Below, one piece after another: positions 1 to 7,568 of a stretch of 32,455 nucleotides of DNA. The DNA is from Nonomuraea aridisoli (lineage in GTDB: Bacteria > Actinomycetota > Actinomycetes > Streptosporangiales > Streptosporangiaceae), in assembly GCF_003236395.1 (NCBI RefSeq), contig NZ_POUD01000083.1, positions 1 to 32,455 on the forward strand, in the 5' to 3' direction. A model generated the notes under the pieces. That model was not told the DNA's origin, did not search any database, and saw only the letters and a program-made list of their open reading frames with translations. The translations under genes were made by a program, and so were the position numbers. The first letter of the stretch is position 1, and every line of letters begins with the position of its first letter.

Positions 1-1
1 C

Positions 2-127
2 GCGCTCGAGGAGTGGATCAAGGTCTGGAACGACAACGCCCGGCCCTTCAAGTGGACCAAGACCGCCGACCAGATCATCGACCGGATCTGCCGCTACTGC
101 GACAGGATCTCAGGACCGGCTCACTAG
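2..127 (+). pseudogene. IS630-family transposase, C-terminal end (cut by window edge)
   Basis: The reading frame is open from the window edge to a TAG stop and encodes the last 41 residues. The segments EEWIKVWNDNARPF, KWTKTADQI and RYCDRISGPAH match the conserved C-terminal tail of IS630/Tc1-mariner type DDE transposases (family knowledge). These proteins cut and paste their element at TA dinucleotides. The catalytic core lies outside the window, so I cannot tell whether the element is intact. No terminal inverted repeat is visible after the stop: the coding remnant of an MFS transporter starts at once on the other strand, which suggests that this end of the element is damaged or rearranged. 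Confidence 0.7.
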
Positions 128-706
128 CCCGCCGCGACCTCGTCGATCGGCTGGTCGAGCACGCGCAGGCCGTCGGCGACATGCATGCTCACCGCGATGA
201 CGGCCATGACTCCGGCGACGATGACGATCGCCGTCGCCGAGCCTAAGGCCGACGCCAGGAAGCCGGCGGCGAGCGGGCCGAGCCACCGGAGCGACCCGAT
301 GCCGAAGTCGATCGCGCTCGACACCCGGCCCACCAGCGCGTCCGCGATGAGGAACATCATCAGCGCTAGGAGCGCGCCGACCATCCACGCGACCCGCGCG
401 AACGCCATCGCCAGGACCACCGCGGCGGTCGTCCAGGACTCCACGATGACGAGCAGCCGCCCGGGCACCCGCTGGCGATCCGGTTGGAGAGCAGCGCCCC
501 GGCGAGCCCGCCGACGGCCCCGAGAGAGCTGACCGCGCCGACCAGCGCGGGGCTGCCGCCCAGGCTGTGAATGTGCACGATGACGAGGAGGAACAACCCG
601 TCAGACAGGCGCTGGAGACCGCGATCCACACCGTCACGAACCGCAGGCACGCGTTGCCGCGGACGAACCGGAGCCCACCTTGGGTGGTTCCCCAAGGATT
701 TTTCAC
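124..706 (-). pseudogene. MFS transporter remnant, C-terminal half, two frameshifts
   Basis: Three overlapping minus-strand frames join into one MFS-like sequence. The first frame gives GGLRFVRGN and LRFVTVWIAVSS. A shift near 597 leads to LFLLVIVHIHSLG and GALLSNRIASG. A second shift near 470 leads to GRLLVIVESWTTAAVV and then hydrophobic segments down to the stop at 124. The joined product is about 190 residues with roughly five or six membrane segments, compared with about 400 residues and 12 segments for a whole MFS permease. It resembles helices 7 to 12, so the N-terminal half is missing. Sequencing error could explain one shift, but loss of the first half as well makes a decayed gene more likely. 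Its substrate cannot be inferred. The stop shares the CTAG tetramer with the opposing transposase stop. Confidence 0.7.
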
Positions 707-738
707 TCGCCAGACTCTAAGGGCTCAAACGGTGACGA

Positions 739-1227
739 TCAGGTACTTTCTGTGGCTCGGCTCATCACCACGCGGGGCACGACCTCGAGGCCCAGCTCCC
801 GCTCGTGCTCCACCAGCGCCCGCAGCTGCGGCCCCCACGCGCTCCCGGGCAGCACCGAGAAGCCGTGCCGCGCGTACCAGGGCGCGTTCCACGGCACGTC
901 GCGGCAGGTCGTCAGCGTCACCGCAGGCGCGCCCACGGCCCGCGCGTGGTCGAGCACGGCCGCCAGCAGCCGCCCGCCGATGCCCTGCCGCATGCTGCCG
1001 GGGTGGACGGCGAGCTGGTCGAGATGGACGTTGCCGTCGGCCCGGCCGATCAGCGCGAACCCGGCCGGCGGCTCCCCCTCGACCAGCACCGAGCCGGGGT
1101 CGTCCACGTCCTCGATCATGGTCGTGCCGGGCGGGAAGACGATGCCCGCCTGCTCGAACAGCTCGTCGGCGGCCAGCTCGACAGCGACAAGTCCGGGGAG
1201 TTCGGCGGCTTCAGCCCATCGCACCAT
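739..1227 (-). CDS. GNAT-family N-acetyltransferase
   Basis: This 162-residue protein is the length of a single GNAT domain. The acetyl-CoA binding motif A is clear at about residues 71-95: LAVHPGSMRQGIGGRLL, of the R/Q-x-x-G-x-G/A type that holds the pyrophosphate of acetyl-CoA. A beta strand (NVHLDQLAV) precedes it. The C-terminal part, with PWYARHGF, matches the usual motif B region, where an aromatic residue and a following GF loop occur. The acceptor substrate cannot be read from the sequence. The gene stands alone between the MFS remnant and the dapB terminator. No good ribosome binding site precedes the ATG. Confidence 0.85.
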   Translation of the reverse strand: MVRWAEAAELPGLVAVELAADELFEQAGIVFPPGTTMIEDVDDPGSVLVEGEPPAGFALIGRADGNVHLDQLAVHPGSMRQGIGGRLLAAVLDHARAVGAPAVTLTTCRDVPWNAPWYARHGFSVLPGSAWGPQLRALVEHERELGLEVVPRVVMSRATEST

Positions 1228-1319
1228 GGCGACACGATCTCATGTTTCGGGTGGATCTCGCCGCTCGTATTAGGGTTGATGATCGTAGGCCCGGCTGTGC
1301 GGAGCCGGGACCCTCTCCT

Positions 1320-1359
1320 CACGACGTGCCCACGACCGCCCGGTGGTGGGCACGTCGTG
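1320..1359 (-). terminator. Perfect 14-bp hairpin downstream of dapB
   Basis: The arms CACGACGTGCCCAC (1320-1333) and GTGGGCACGTCGTG (1346-1359) pair perfectly around a 12-base loop. The structure starts 9 bases beyond the dapB stop. No T-run follows on the minus strand, which is common for actinobacterial terminators. Confidence 0.75.
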
Positions 1360-1367
1360 GACGGCGA

Positions 1368-2105
1368 TCAAAGGTCGAGCAGCGGCTCGAGGCCCACGGT
1401 CAGACCGGGCACCTCGCGCACCCTGCGCACACCCAGCAGCACGCCCGGCGCGAAAGCCGACCTGCTCATGGTGTCGTGGCGGATCGTGAGGATCTCGCCG
1501 TCGCCGCCGAGCAGCACCTCCTGGTGCGCGATCAGCCCGGACAGCCGCACCGCGTGGACGTGCACGCCGCCGACGTCGGCCCCGCGCGACCCGTCGAGCG
1601 CGGTGGTCGTGGCGTCGGGCATCGCGCCCAGCCCGGCCTTGGAGCGCGCCTCGGCCACCAGCTCCGCCGTACGGCGGGCCGTGCCGGAGGGCGCGTCGGC
1701 CTTGTTGGGGTGGTGCAGCTCGACGATCTCGACCGACTCGAAGTAGCGCGCCGCCTGCTGGGCGAAGTGCATCATGAGCACGGCCGCGATGCCGAAGTTG
1801 GGGGCGATCAGGCAGTTGGTGCCCGGCGAGGCCGCCAGCCACCCGCGTACGGTCTCCAGCCGGCCCTCGTCGAAGCCGGTCGTGCCGACCACCGGGTGGA
1901 TGCCGTGAGCGATCGCCCACTCGAGGTTGCCCATGACCACGTCGGGGTGGGTGAAGTCGACCACCACCTCCGCGCCCCGCAGCCCCTCGATGGAGTCGTC
2001 CTTGTCGAGCGCGGCCACGAGCTCCATGTCGGAGGCCGCCTCGACCGCCTTGCACACCTCCACGCCCACACGGCCGCGGGCGCCGAGCACACCTACCTTG
2101 ATCAC
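1368..2105 (-). CDS. dapB: 4-hydroxy-tetrahydrodipicolinate reductase
   Basis: DapB reduces 4-hydroxy-tetrahydrodipicolinate with NAD(P)H in the lysine/diaminopimelate pathway in the cytoplasm. The 245-residue length is normal. The N-terminal Rossmann motif GVLGARGRVG lies at residues 5-14. VVGTTGFDE at 72-80 and APNFGIA at 101-107 are standard DapB segments. The signature ELHHPNKADAPSGTA at 129-143 carries the catalytic His pair, the substrate-binding Lys135 and the GT pair. The C-terminal RHDTMSRSAF segment completes the oligomerisation domain. The start is a GTG with a weak ribosome binding site. A strong hairpin separates it from the upstream M16 peptidase gene, so it may have its own promoter or depend on readthrough. 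The M16-dapB neighbourhood next to pnp is conserved in actinobacteria. Confidence 0.97.
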   Translation of the reverse strand: MIKVGVLGARGRVGVEVCKAVEAASDMELVAALDKDDSIEGLRGAEVVVDFTHPDVVMGNLEWAIAHGIHPVVGTTGFDEGRLETVRGWLAASPGTNCLIAPNFGIAAVLMMHFAQQAARYFESVEIVELHHPNKADAPSGTARRTAELVAEARSKAGLGAMPDATTTALDGSRGADVGGVHVHAVRLSGLIAHQEVLLGGDGEILTIRHDTMSRSAFAPGVLLGVRRVREVPGLTVGLEPLLDL

Positions 2106-2140
2106 ACGGCCAACCCTATCCCACCTGCCCGGAGCCGAAG

Positions 2141-2167
2141 CGGCGGGCCGCGACCAGCGGCCCGCCG
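2141..2167 (-). terminator. Perfect 11-bp hairpin between M16 peptidase and dapB
   Basis: CGGCGGGCCGC (2141-2151) pairs with GCGGCCCGCCG (2157-2167) around the loop GACCA. It starts 3 bases past the peptidase stop. It should end or attenuate pnp-M16 transcription before dapB. Confidence 0.7.
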
Positions 2168-2170
2168 ACC

Positions 2171-3481
2171 TCAGCGGATGGCGTCGGAGAAGTCCTTGTC
2201 GCCGTACGGGCCGATCACGGCGAGCGTGAGCGGCCGGTTGAGCACGTCGCGGGCGATCTCGGAGATCTCGTCGGGAGTGACCGACTCGATGCGCGCGAGC
2301 ACCTCGTCCACCGACATGAGCTCGTCGTAGACCAGCTCGTTCTTGCCGATGCGGGACATGCGCGAGCCGGTGTCCTCCAGGCCCAGCACGAGCCCGCCGC
2401 GCATCTGGCCCTTGCCGCGCATGATCTCGTCGGCGGTCAGACCCTCGGTCACGACCCTGGCCAGCTCGTCACGGCAGATCTTGAGCACGTCGTCGATCTT
2501 CGAGGGCAGGCAGCCCACGTAGATGCCGAACTGGCCGGTGTCGGCGTAGGCCGAGGTATAGCTGTAGGCGGAGTACGCCAGGCCGCGCTTCTCCCGGATC
2601 TCCTGGAACAGCCGCGACGACATGCCGCCGCCCAGAGCGGCGTTGAGCACGCCCATCGCGAACCTGCGCTCGTCGGTACGGGCCAGGCCGGTCGTGCCGA
2701 GCACCAGGTTGGCCTGCTCGGTGGGCCGGTCGAGCACGCGTACGCCGGAGCGCGTGCTCGCCCCGGGGCCGCTCGTGCGCGGCGCGGTGAACTCGGCCGC
2801 GCCGCTGAGCGCGCCCGCCCGCTCGTAGGCGCGGGTGACGAGCTCGACGACCTCCTCGTGCCGGATGTTGCCGGCGACGGAGACGACGGTGCGGCGGGGC
2901 TGGTAGTAGCGGCGGTAGTACTCGGCGATCCGCTCCCGGCCCAGGGCGTTGATCGACTCGACCGTGCCGAGGATCGGGCGGCCGATCGGCGAGTCACCGT
3001 ACAGCTCGGCGGCGAACTGCTCGTGCACCACGTCGGAGGGGTCGTCGTCGTGCATGGCGATCTCCTCCAGGATCACGCCACGCTCCGACTCGACGTCCTC
3101 CTCGGTCACCAGCGAGCTGGTCACCACATCGGCGAGCACGTCGACCGCGATCGACAGGTCCTCGTCGAGGACCCGCGCGTAGTAGCAGGTGTACTCCTTG
3201 GCGGTGAAGGCGTTGATCTCACCGCCGATGCCCTCGACGGAGGCGGAGATCTCCATGGCGTCGCGGGTGGGCGTGCCCTTGAACAGCAGGTGCTCGAGGA
3301 AATGGGTGGCCCCCATGTGCTCGGGGGCCTCATCACGCGAGCCGATGCCGACCCACATGCCGACCGCGACGCTGCGCACGGTCGGCATGGTCTCGGTCAC
3401 CACGCGCAGCCCACCCGGGAGGACGGTGCGCCTCACCACCCCGGCTCCGTCCTTGCCGGGGTGCAGCGTGGTCGTGCTCAC
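2171..3481 (-). CDS. M16-family zinc metallopeptidase (processing-peptidase-like)
   Basis: This 436-residue protein has the inverted zinc motif HFLEH at residues 60-64, with the third zinc ligand Glu at about 139-140 (GVILEEIAMHDDDPSD), as in mitochondrial processing peptidase and bacterial M16B enzymes. A second, inactive M16 domain fills the C-terminal half; GLAYSAYSYTSAY is a typical conserved stretch of it. There is no signal peptide or membrane segment, so it is probably cytoplasmic. The GTG start overlaps the pnp stop in a GTGA junction, which implies translational coupling. The pnp-M16-dapB order is seen across actinobacteria. The physiological substrate is not known from the sequence; small peptide degradation is the usual family role. 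Confidence 0.93.
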   Translation of the reverse strand: MSTTTLHPGKDGAGVVRRTVLPGGLRVVTETMPTVRSVAVGMWVGIGSRDEAPEHMGATHFLEHLLFKGTPTRDAMEISASVEGIGGEINAFTAKEYTCYYARVLDEDLSIAVDVLADVVTSSLVTEEDVESERGVILEEIAMHDDDPSDVVHEQFAAELYGDSPIGRPILGTVESINALGRERIAEYYRRYYQPRRTVVSVAGNIRHEEVVELVTRAYERAGALSGAAEFTAPRTSGPGASTRSGVRVLDRPTEQANLVLGTTGLARTDERRFAMGVLNAALGGGMSSRLFQEIREKRGLAYSAYSYTSAYADTGQFGIYVGCLPSKIDDVLKICRDELARVVTEGLTADEIMRGKGQMRGGLVLGLEDTGSRMSRIGKNELVYDELMSVDEVLARIESVTPDEISEIARDVLNRPLTLAVIGPYGDKDFSDAIR

Positions 3482-5808
3482 GAGTTGCGGTCGTCTCCCT
3501 CGGCGCCGCGGGTGCTGCGCACGCGCGTACGGGTGCGACGGGGCCGCTCGGACTTCTCCTCGGCCGGAGCGTCGGGCTGCGCCGGGACGTCGGTGTCACC
3601 CTCGGCGCCCGCGCCCTTGGCCTCCTTCTCGGCGGCCTCCTTCTCGATGACCTCGACCGGCACCAGCGAGAGCTTGCCGCGGCCATCGATCTCGGCGATC
3701 TCGACCTGGATCTTCTCGCCGACGCTCATCACGTCCTCGACGTTCTCGATGCGCTTGCCGCCGTGCAGCTTGCGGATCTGCGAGACGTGCAGCAGGCCGT
3801 CCTTGCCCGGCATGAGCGAGACGAACGCGCCGAAGGCGGCGATCTTGACGACCGTGCCCAGGTAGCGCTCGCCGACCTCCGGCATGTGCGGGTTGGCGAT
3901 CGCGTTGATCGCCGAACGCGCCGCCTCGGCGGACGGGCCGTCGGTGGCGCCGATGTAGATCGTGCCGTCGTCCTCGATGGTGATCTCGGCGCCCGTGTCG
4001 TCCTGGATCTGGTTGATCATCTTGCCCTTCGGGCCGATGACCTCGCCGATCTTGTCGACCGGGACCTTGATGGTGATGATGCGCGGCGCGGTCGGGTTCA
4101 TCTCCGCCGGGGAGTCGATCGCCTCCTGCATCACGTCGAGGATCGCCAGGCGGGCGCCCTTGGCCTGCTTGAGCGCGGCGGCCAGCACGTGGGCCGGGAT
4201 GCCGTCGAGCTTGGTGTCGAGCTGCAGGGCGGTGATGAGGTCCTTGGTGCCGGCGACCTTGAAGTCCATGTCGCCCATGGCGTCCTCGGCGCCGAGGATG
4301 TCGGTCAGGGTGACGTAGGTGTCGCCCTCACCGATCAGGCCCATCGCGATGCCCGCGACCATCTCCTTGAGCGGCACGCCGGCGTCGAGCAGCGCCATCG
4401 TGGACGCGCAGACCGAGCCCATCGACGTCGAGCCGTTGGAGCCGAGCGCCTCGGAGACCTGGCGGATGGCGTACGGGAACTCCTCGCGGGTCGGGAGCAC
4501 CGGGATCAGCGCCCGCTCGGCCAGCGCGCCGTGACCGATCTCGCGGCGCTTGGGCGAGCCCACCCGGCCGGTCTCACCGGTGGAGTACGGCGGGAAGTTG
4601 TAGTTGTGCATGTAGCGCTTGGTGCGCTCCGGGTTGAGCGTGTCGATGACCTGCTCCATGCGGAGCATGTTGAGCGTCGTGATGCCCAGGATCTGGGTCT
4701 CGCCGCGCTCGAACAGCGCCGAGCCGTGCACCCGGGGCACCACGTGGACCTCGGCGGACAGCGCGCGGATGTCCTTCGTGCCGCGGCCGTCGATGCGCAC
4801 GCCGTCCTTGATGACCCGCTCGCGCATGAGCTTCTTCATCACCGCGCGGAACGCGGCGCCGATCTCCTTCTCGCGGCCCTCGAAGTCGGGCAGGAGCTTC
4901 TCGGCGGCCAGCGCCTTGACCTTGTCGAGCTCGTTCTCGCGCTCCTGCTTGCCGGCGATCGTCAGCGCGGCGGCCAGCTCGGTCTTGATCGCGGCCTCGA
5001 CGGCGGCGTAGGCGTCCTCCTGGTAGTCGAGGAAGACCGGGAACTCGGCCGTCTCCTTCGCGGCGACCTGCGCGATGCGCGACTGCGCCTCGCACAGCAC
5101 CTTGATGAAGGGCTTGGCGGCCTCGAGGCCCTGCGCGACGGCCTCCTCGGTCGGCGCGACGGCGCCGTCGGCGACGAGCTTCAGCGTGTCCTTGGTGGAC
5201 TCGGCCTCGACCATCATGATCGCGACGTCGCCGTCGTCGAGCACGCGGCCCGCCACGACCATGTCGAACGTGGCCCGCTCCAGCTCGTGGTGGGTCGGGA
5301 ACGCCACCCACTGGCCCTCGATCAGCGCGACCCGCACGCCGCCGATCGGGCCGGAGAACGGCAGGCCCGCCAGCTGCGTGGACAGCGACGCGGCGTTGAT
5401 CGCGACCACGTCGTAGAGGTGGTCGGGGTTGAGCGCCATGACGGTGGCGACGACCTGCACCTCGTTGCGCAGGCCCTTGACGAACGACGGGCGCAGCGGC
5501 CGGTCGATCAGGCGGCAGGTGAGGATGGCGTCCTCGGAGGGACGGCCCTCACGCCGGAAGAACGAGCCGGGGATGCGGCCCGCGGCGTACATGCGCTCCT
5601 CGACGTCCACCGTCAGCGGGAAGAAGTCGAACTGCTCCTTCGGAGCCTTGGACGCGGTGGTCGCCGAGAGCACCATCGTGTCGTTGTCGAGATAGGCGAC
5701 GGCGGAACCCGCCGCCTGACGCGCGAGGCGTCCGGTCTCGAACCGGATCGTGCGCGTGCCGAACGAACCGTTGTCTATGACGGCTTCAGCGGTGTGGACA
5801 CCCTCCAC
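3478..5808 (-). CDS. pnp: Polyribonucleotide nucleotidyltransferase (PNPase / GPSI)
   Basis: PNPase degrades RNA 3' to 5' by phosphorolysis and can add 3' tails. In Streptomyces it was also described as guanosine pentaphosphate synthetase. I place the start at the GTG ending at 5808, giving 776 residues beginning VEGVHTAEAVIDNGSFG, because a perfect AAGGAGGT lies 5 bases upstream; an in-frame start 16 codons earlier would put that site inside the gene. Two RNase PH domains are present; FFRREGRPSEDAIL and LIDRPLRPSF mark the first, GSNGSTSMGSVC the second. A KH domain (IGEVIGPKGKMINQI) and an S1 domain (GTVVKIAAFGAFV, DGLLHVSQI) follow. The tail is charged, rich in Glu and Arg, as in other actinobacteria. 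Hairpins upstream suggest control by RNase III or attenuation. Confidence 0.98.
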   Translation of the reverse strand: MEGVHTAEAVIDNGSFGTRTIRFETGRLARQAAGSAVAYLDNDTMVLSATTASKAPKEQFDFFPLTVDVEERMYAAGRIPGSFFRREGRPSEDAILTCRLIDRPLRPSFVKGLRNEVQVVATVMALNPDHLYDVVAINAASLSTQLAGLPFSGPIGGVRVALIEGQWVAFPTHHELERATFDMVVAGRVLDDGDVAIMMVEAESTKDTLKLVADGAVAPTEEAVAQGLEAAKPFIKVLCEAQSRIAQVAAKETAEFPVFLDYQEDAYAAVEAAIKTELAAALTIAGKQERENELDKVKALAAEKLLPDFEGREKEIGAAFRAVMKKLMRERVIKDGVRIDGRGTKDIRALSAEVHVVPRVHGSALFERGETQILGITTLNMLRMEQVIDTLNPERTKRYMHNYNFPPYSTGETGRVGSPKRREIGHGALAERALIPVLPTREEFPYAIRQVSEALGSNGSTSMGSVCASTMALLDAGVPLKEMVAGIAMGLIGEGDTYVTLTDILGAEDAMGDMDFKVAGTKDLITALQLDTKLDGIPAHVLAAALKQAKGARLAILDVMQEAIDSPAEMNPTAPRIITIKVPVDKIGEVIGPKGKMINQIQDDTGAEITIEDDGTIYIGATDGPSAEAARSAINAIANPHMPEVGERYLGTVVKIAAFGAFVSLMPGKDGLLHVSQIRKLHGGKRIENVEDVMSVGEKIQVEIAEIDGRGKLSLVPVEVIEKEAAEKEAKGAGAEGDTDVPAQPDAPAEEKSERPRRTRTRVRSTRGAEGDDRNS

Positions 5809-5813
5809 GGGGG

Positions 5814-5821
5814 ACCTCCTT
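5814..5821 (-). promoter_or_regulatory. Perfect Shine-Dalgarno that fixes the pnp start
   Basis: The minus strand reads AAGGAGGT, the full anti-SD complement, five bases before the GTG at 5808. It decides between this start and the longer in-frame option. Confidence 0.85.
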
Positions 5822-5848
5822 GTGGTCGGTCTCCCGCGCCCTTTTCTC

Positions 5849-5878
5849 ACCGGCACCCTCGTTAGGTGCAGCGCCGGT
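5849..5878 (-). promoter_or_regulatory. Stem-loop in the pnp leader
   Basis: ACCGGC (5849-5854) pairs with GCCGGT (5873-5878), with a possible inner CACC/GGTG stem. It lies about 40 bases upstream of the pnp start. By analogy with Streptomyces and E. coli rpsO-pnp leaders it may be an RNase III processing site. That role is inference. Confidence 0.4.
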
Positions 5879-6012
5879 CTTCGATCGAAGCACCCGGTCG
5901 AGGAATCGAGTCCTACCGGAAGCCACTACCGAGGACCGGCCCGCAGGCGTCGCGGGTCGCATGGTGCTGACGGACGCGGGGGCTGTGTGTCTCGGATTCT
6001 TCAGTTGTACGT

Positions 6013-6047
6013 CAGGCGCGTGGCCGATTCACGCCGCCACGCGCCTG
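6013..6047 (-). terminator. Second hairpin in the rpsO-pnp gap (12-bp perfect stem)
   Basis: CAGGCGCGTGGC (6013-6024) pairs with GCCACGCGCCTG (6036-6047) around an 11-base loop. It follows the first rpsO hairpin by 25 bases. It is a terminator, or an intercistronic processing site. Confidence 0.65.
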
Positions 6048-6072
6048 CTCATATCGGTCGTACCCATATGAG

Positions 6073-6100
6073 AAGGGAGCGGCGCGGACGCCGCTCCCTT
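6073..6100 (-). terminator. rpsO terminator hairpin (11-bp perfect stem)
   Basis: AAGGGAGCGGC (6073-6083) pairs with GCCGCTCCCTT (6090-6100) around a six-base loop. It starts 6 bases after the rpsO stop. This is a standard position for partial termination before pnp. Confidence 0.75.
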
Positions 6101-6106
6101 TCCATG

Positions 6107-6376
6107 TTATCGGCGCAGGCCGAGCCGCTCGATGAGCGAGCGGTAACGCTGGATGTCGACCTTCTGCAGGTACTTCAGCAGGCGGCGACGGCGGCCGACG
6201 AGCAGCAGCAGGCCACGACGGCTGTGGTGGTCGTGCTTGTGCGTCTTCAGGTGCTCGGTGAGCTCGCTGATGCGCTTGCTCAGCAGAGCGATCTGCACCT
6301 CGGGCGACCCGGTGTCGCCTTCGACCGTCGCGTATTCGCTGATGATGGACTTCTTGGCAGCGGTGTCGAGGGACAC
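6107..6376 (-). CDS. rpsO: 30S ribosomal protein S15
   Basis: The 89-residue product is the exact usual length of S15, a primary binder of the 16S rRNA central domain. Diagnostic segments are GDTGSPEVQIALLS, RISELTEHLKTHKHDHHSRRG and the Arg-rich LLLLVGRRRRLLKYLQ. The GTG start has a GAAGGAG site four bases upstream. It lies directly upstream of pnp, the classic rpsO-pnp pairing in bacteria. Two strong hairpins follow, so pnp is probably read partly from rpsO transcripts and partly from its own promoter. The promoter is expected in 6377-6559, but I could not assign -35/-10 boxes with confidence. Confidence 0.98.
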   Translation of the reverse strand: MSLDTAAKKSIISEYATVEGDTGSPEVQIALLSKRISELTEHLKTHKHDHHSRRGLLLLVGRRRRLLKYLQKVDIQRYRSLIERLGLRR

Positions 6377-6559
6377 GGCTCTCCTTCGATTCTACGGGCA
6401 CGCATCAACGAGATGGACAGACGAACGACCGTGCGTGCCTACAGTCGCCGCGTGAAGGCCGTCATGGGCAGCGGACAGCTCCGCCGCTACAGAGCCGACA
6501 TGCAAGGTTACCACCTCGTGCCGGCTGCTCGGGGTGGTCGAGAGGGGACGCGGGGGCCG

Positions 6560-7486
6560 TCAGCTCGTCAGACGCCTGGTGGCCGCCACATCGTCGTGGA
6601 TCTGGGCGATCAGCGCGTCGATCGAGTCGAAGCGGGTGTTGCCGCGCAGGCGCGCCGCGAACTCCACCGCCACGTGGGCGCCGTAGAGATCAAGGTCGTC
6701 GCGGTCGAGCGCGTACGCCTCCACCGTGCGCGGCACGCCCTCGAACGTCGGGTTGGTTCCGACGGAGATGGCCGCGGGCCAGCGCTGGCCTTCGTACAGG
6801 GTGGGCAGGTTGGCGACCGGGACGCTCTGCAGCCATCCGGCGTAGACGCCGTCGGCCGGGATCGCGGTGTGCTGCGGGGTCTCGACGTTGGCGGTGGGGA
6901 AGCCGAGCTCTCGTCCACGCTGGTAGCCGCGGACGACGATGCCCTCGACGCGGTGCGGCCGGCCGAGCCGGGCCGCGGCGGTCTCGACGTCGCCGGCGGC
7001 GAGGAGCTCGCGGACGGCGGTGGAGGAGACGTCGTCGAGGCGGGGCACGACCTCCACCTCGAAGTCATATTTTTCGCCCAGCGTCCGCAAAATCTCGACA
7101 TCGCCGCTGGCGTCCCGGCCGAACACGAAATCCTCCCCGACGACGACCACCGCCGCCCGCAGCCGCTCGGCCAGCACGCCCTGCGTGAAGTCGTCCGGGG
7201 TCTCGCGCGCCAGCTCGGGTGTGAACCCCACCACCTCGACCTCGTCGATCCCGAGCCCGGTCAGCAGCTCGATCCTGCGCCGCATGTTGGTCAGCCGCGG
7301 CGGTCGCGCGCCCGGCCGGACGATCTCGTCAGGATGCGGCTCGAACGTGACGGCGACGCTCCGCAGCCCCCGCTCACGGGCGACCGCCACCGTACGTCCG
7401 ACCACCCGCTGGTGCCCCAGGTGGACACCGTCGTACACACCGACGGTGACGACGGCCCTTCCCGAACCCTGCACCGCAGCCCCCAT
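6560..7486 (-). CDS. ribF: Bifunctional riboflavin kinase / FAD synthetase
   Basis: RibF phosphorylates riboflavin to FMN and adenylylates FMN to FAD. The 308-residue protein has both modules. The N-terminal nucleotidyltransferase carries GVYDGVHLGHQRVV (the HxGH class motif) at about 17-30, VGEDFVFGRDASGD near 115-128, and SSTAVRELL near 154-162. The C-terminal kinase domain has GRELGFPTANV and VGTNPTF, the metal and ATP binding turn. It lies between truB and rpsO, the usual actinobacterial location, although a plus-strand methyltransferase gene is inserted between truB and ribF. Its start is 82 bases from that divergent gene. Confidence 0.97.
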   Translation of the reverse strand: MGAAVQGSGRAVVTVGVYDGVHLGHQRVVGRTVAVARERGLRSVAVTFEPHPDEIVRPGARPPRLTNMRRRIELLTGLGIDEVEVVGFTPELARETPDDFTQGVLAERLRAAVVVVGEDFVFGRDASGDVEILRTLGEKYDFEVEVVPRLDDVSSTAVRELLAAGDVETAAARLGRPHRVEGIVVRGYQRGRELGFPTANVETPQHTAIPADGVYAGWLQSVPVANLPTLYEGQRWPAAISVGTNPTFEGVPRTVEAYALDRDDLDLYGAHVAVEFAARLRGNTRFDSIDALIAQIHDDVAATRRLTS

Positions 7487-7568
7487 TCGCTCATTCCCGG
7501 GTCAACGCGCACAAGCCTGCCATGCGGGACGCGGCCGGCTCCAACCGAGGGCACTATCATCGGACATC

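Noticed and set aside
5809..5856. A longer pnp start 16 codons upstream
   Set aside because: The perfect AAGGAGGT would be inside the gene, and the extra residues do not match the family start.
3763..5865. A 700-codon plus-strand frame opposite pnp
   Set aside because: It is rich in Arg, Asp, His and Val only, as expected from antisense of GC-biased codons. pnp on the other strand is certain.
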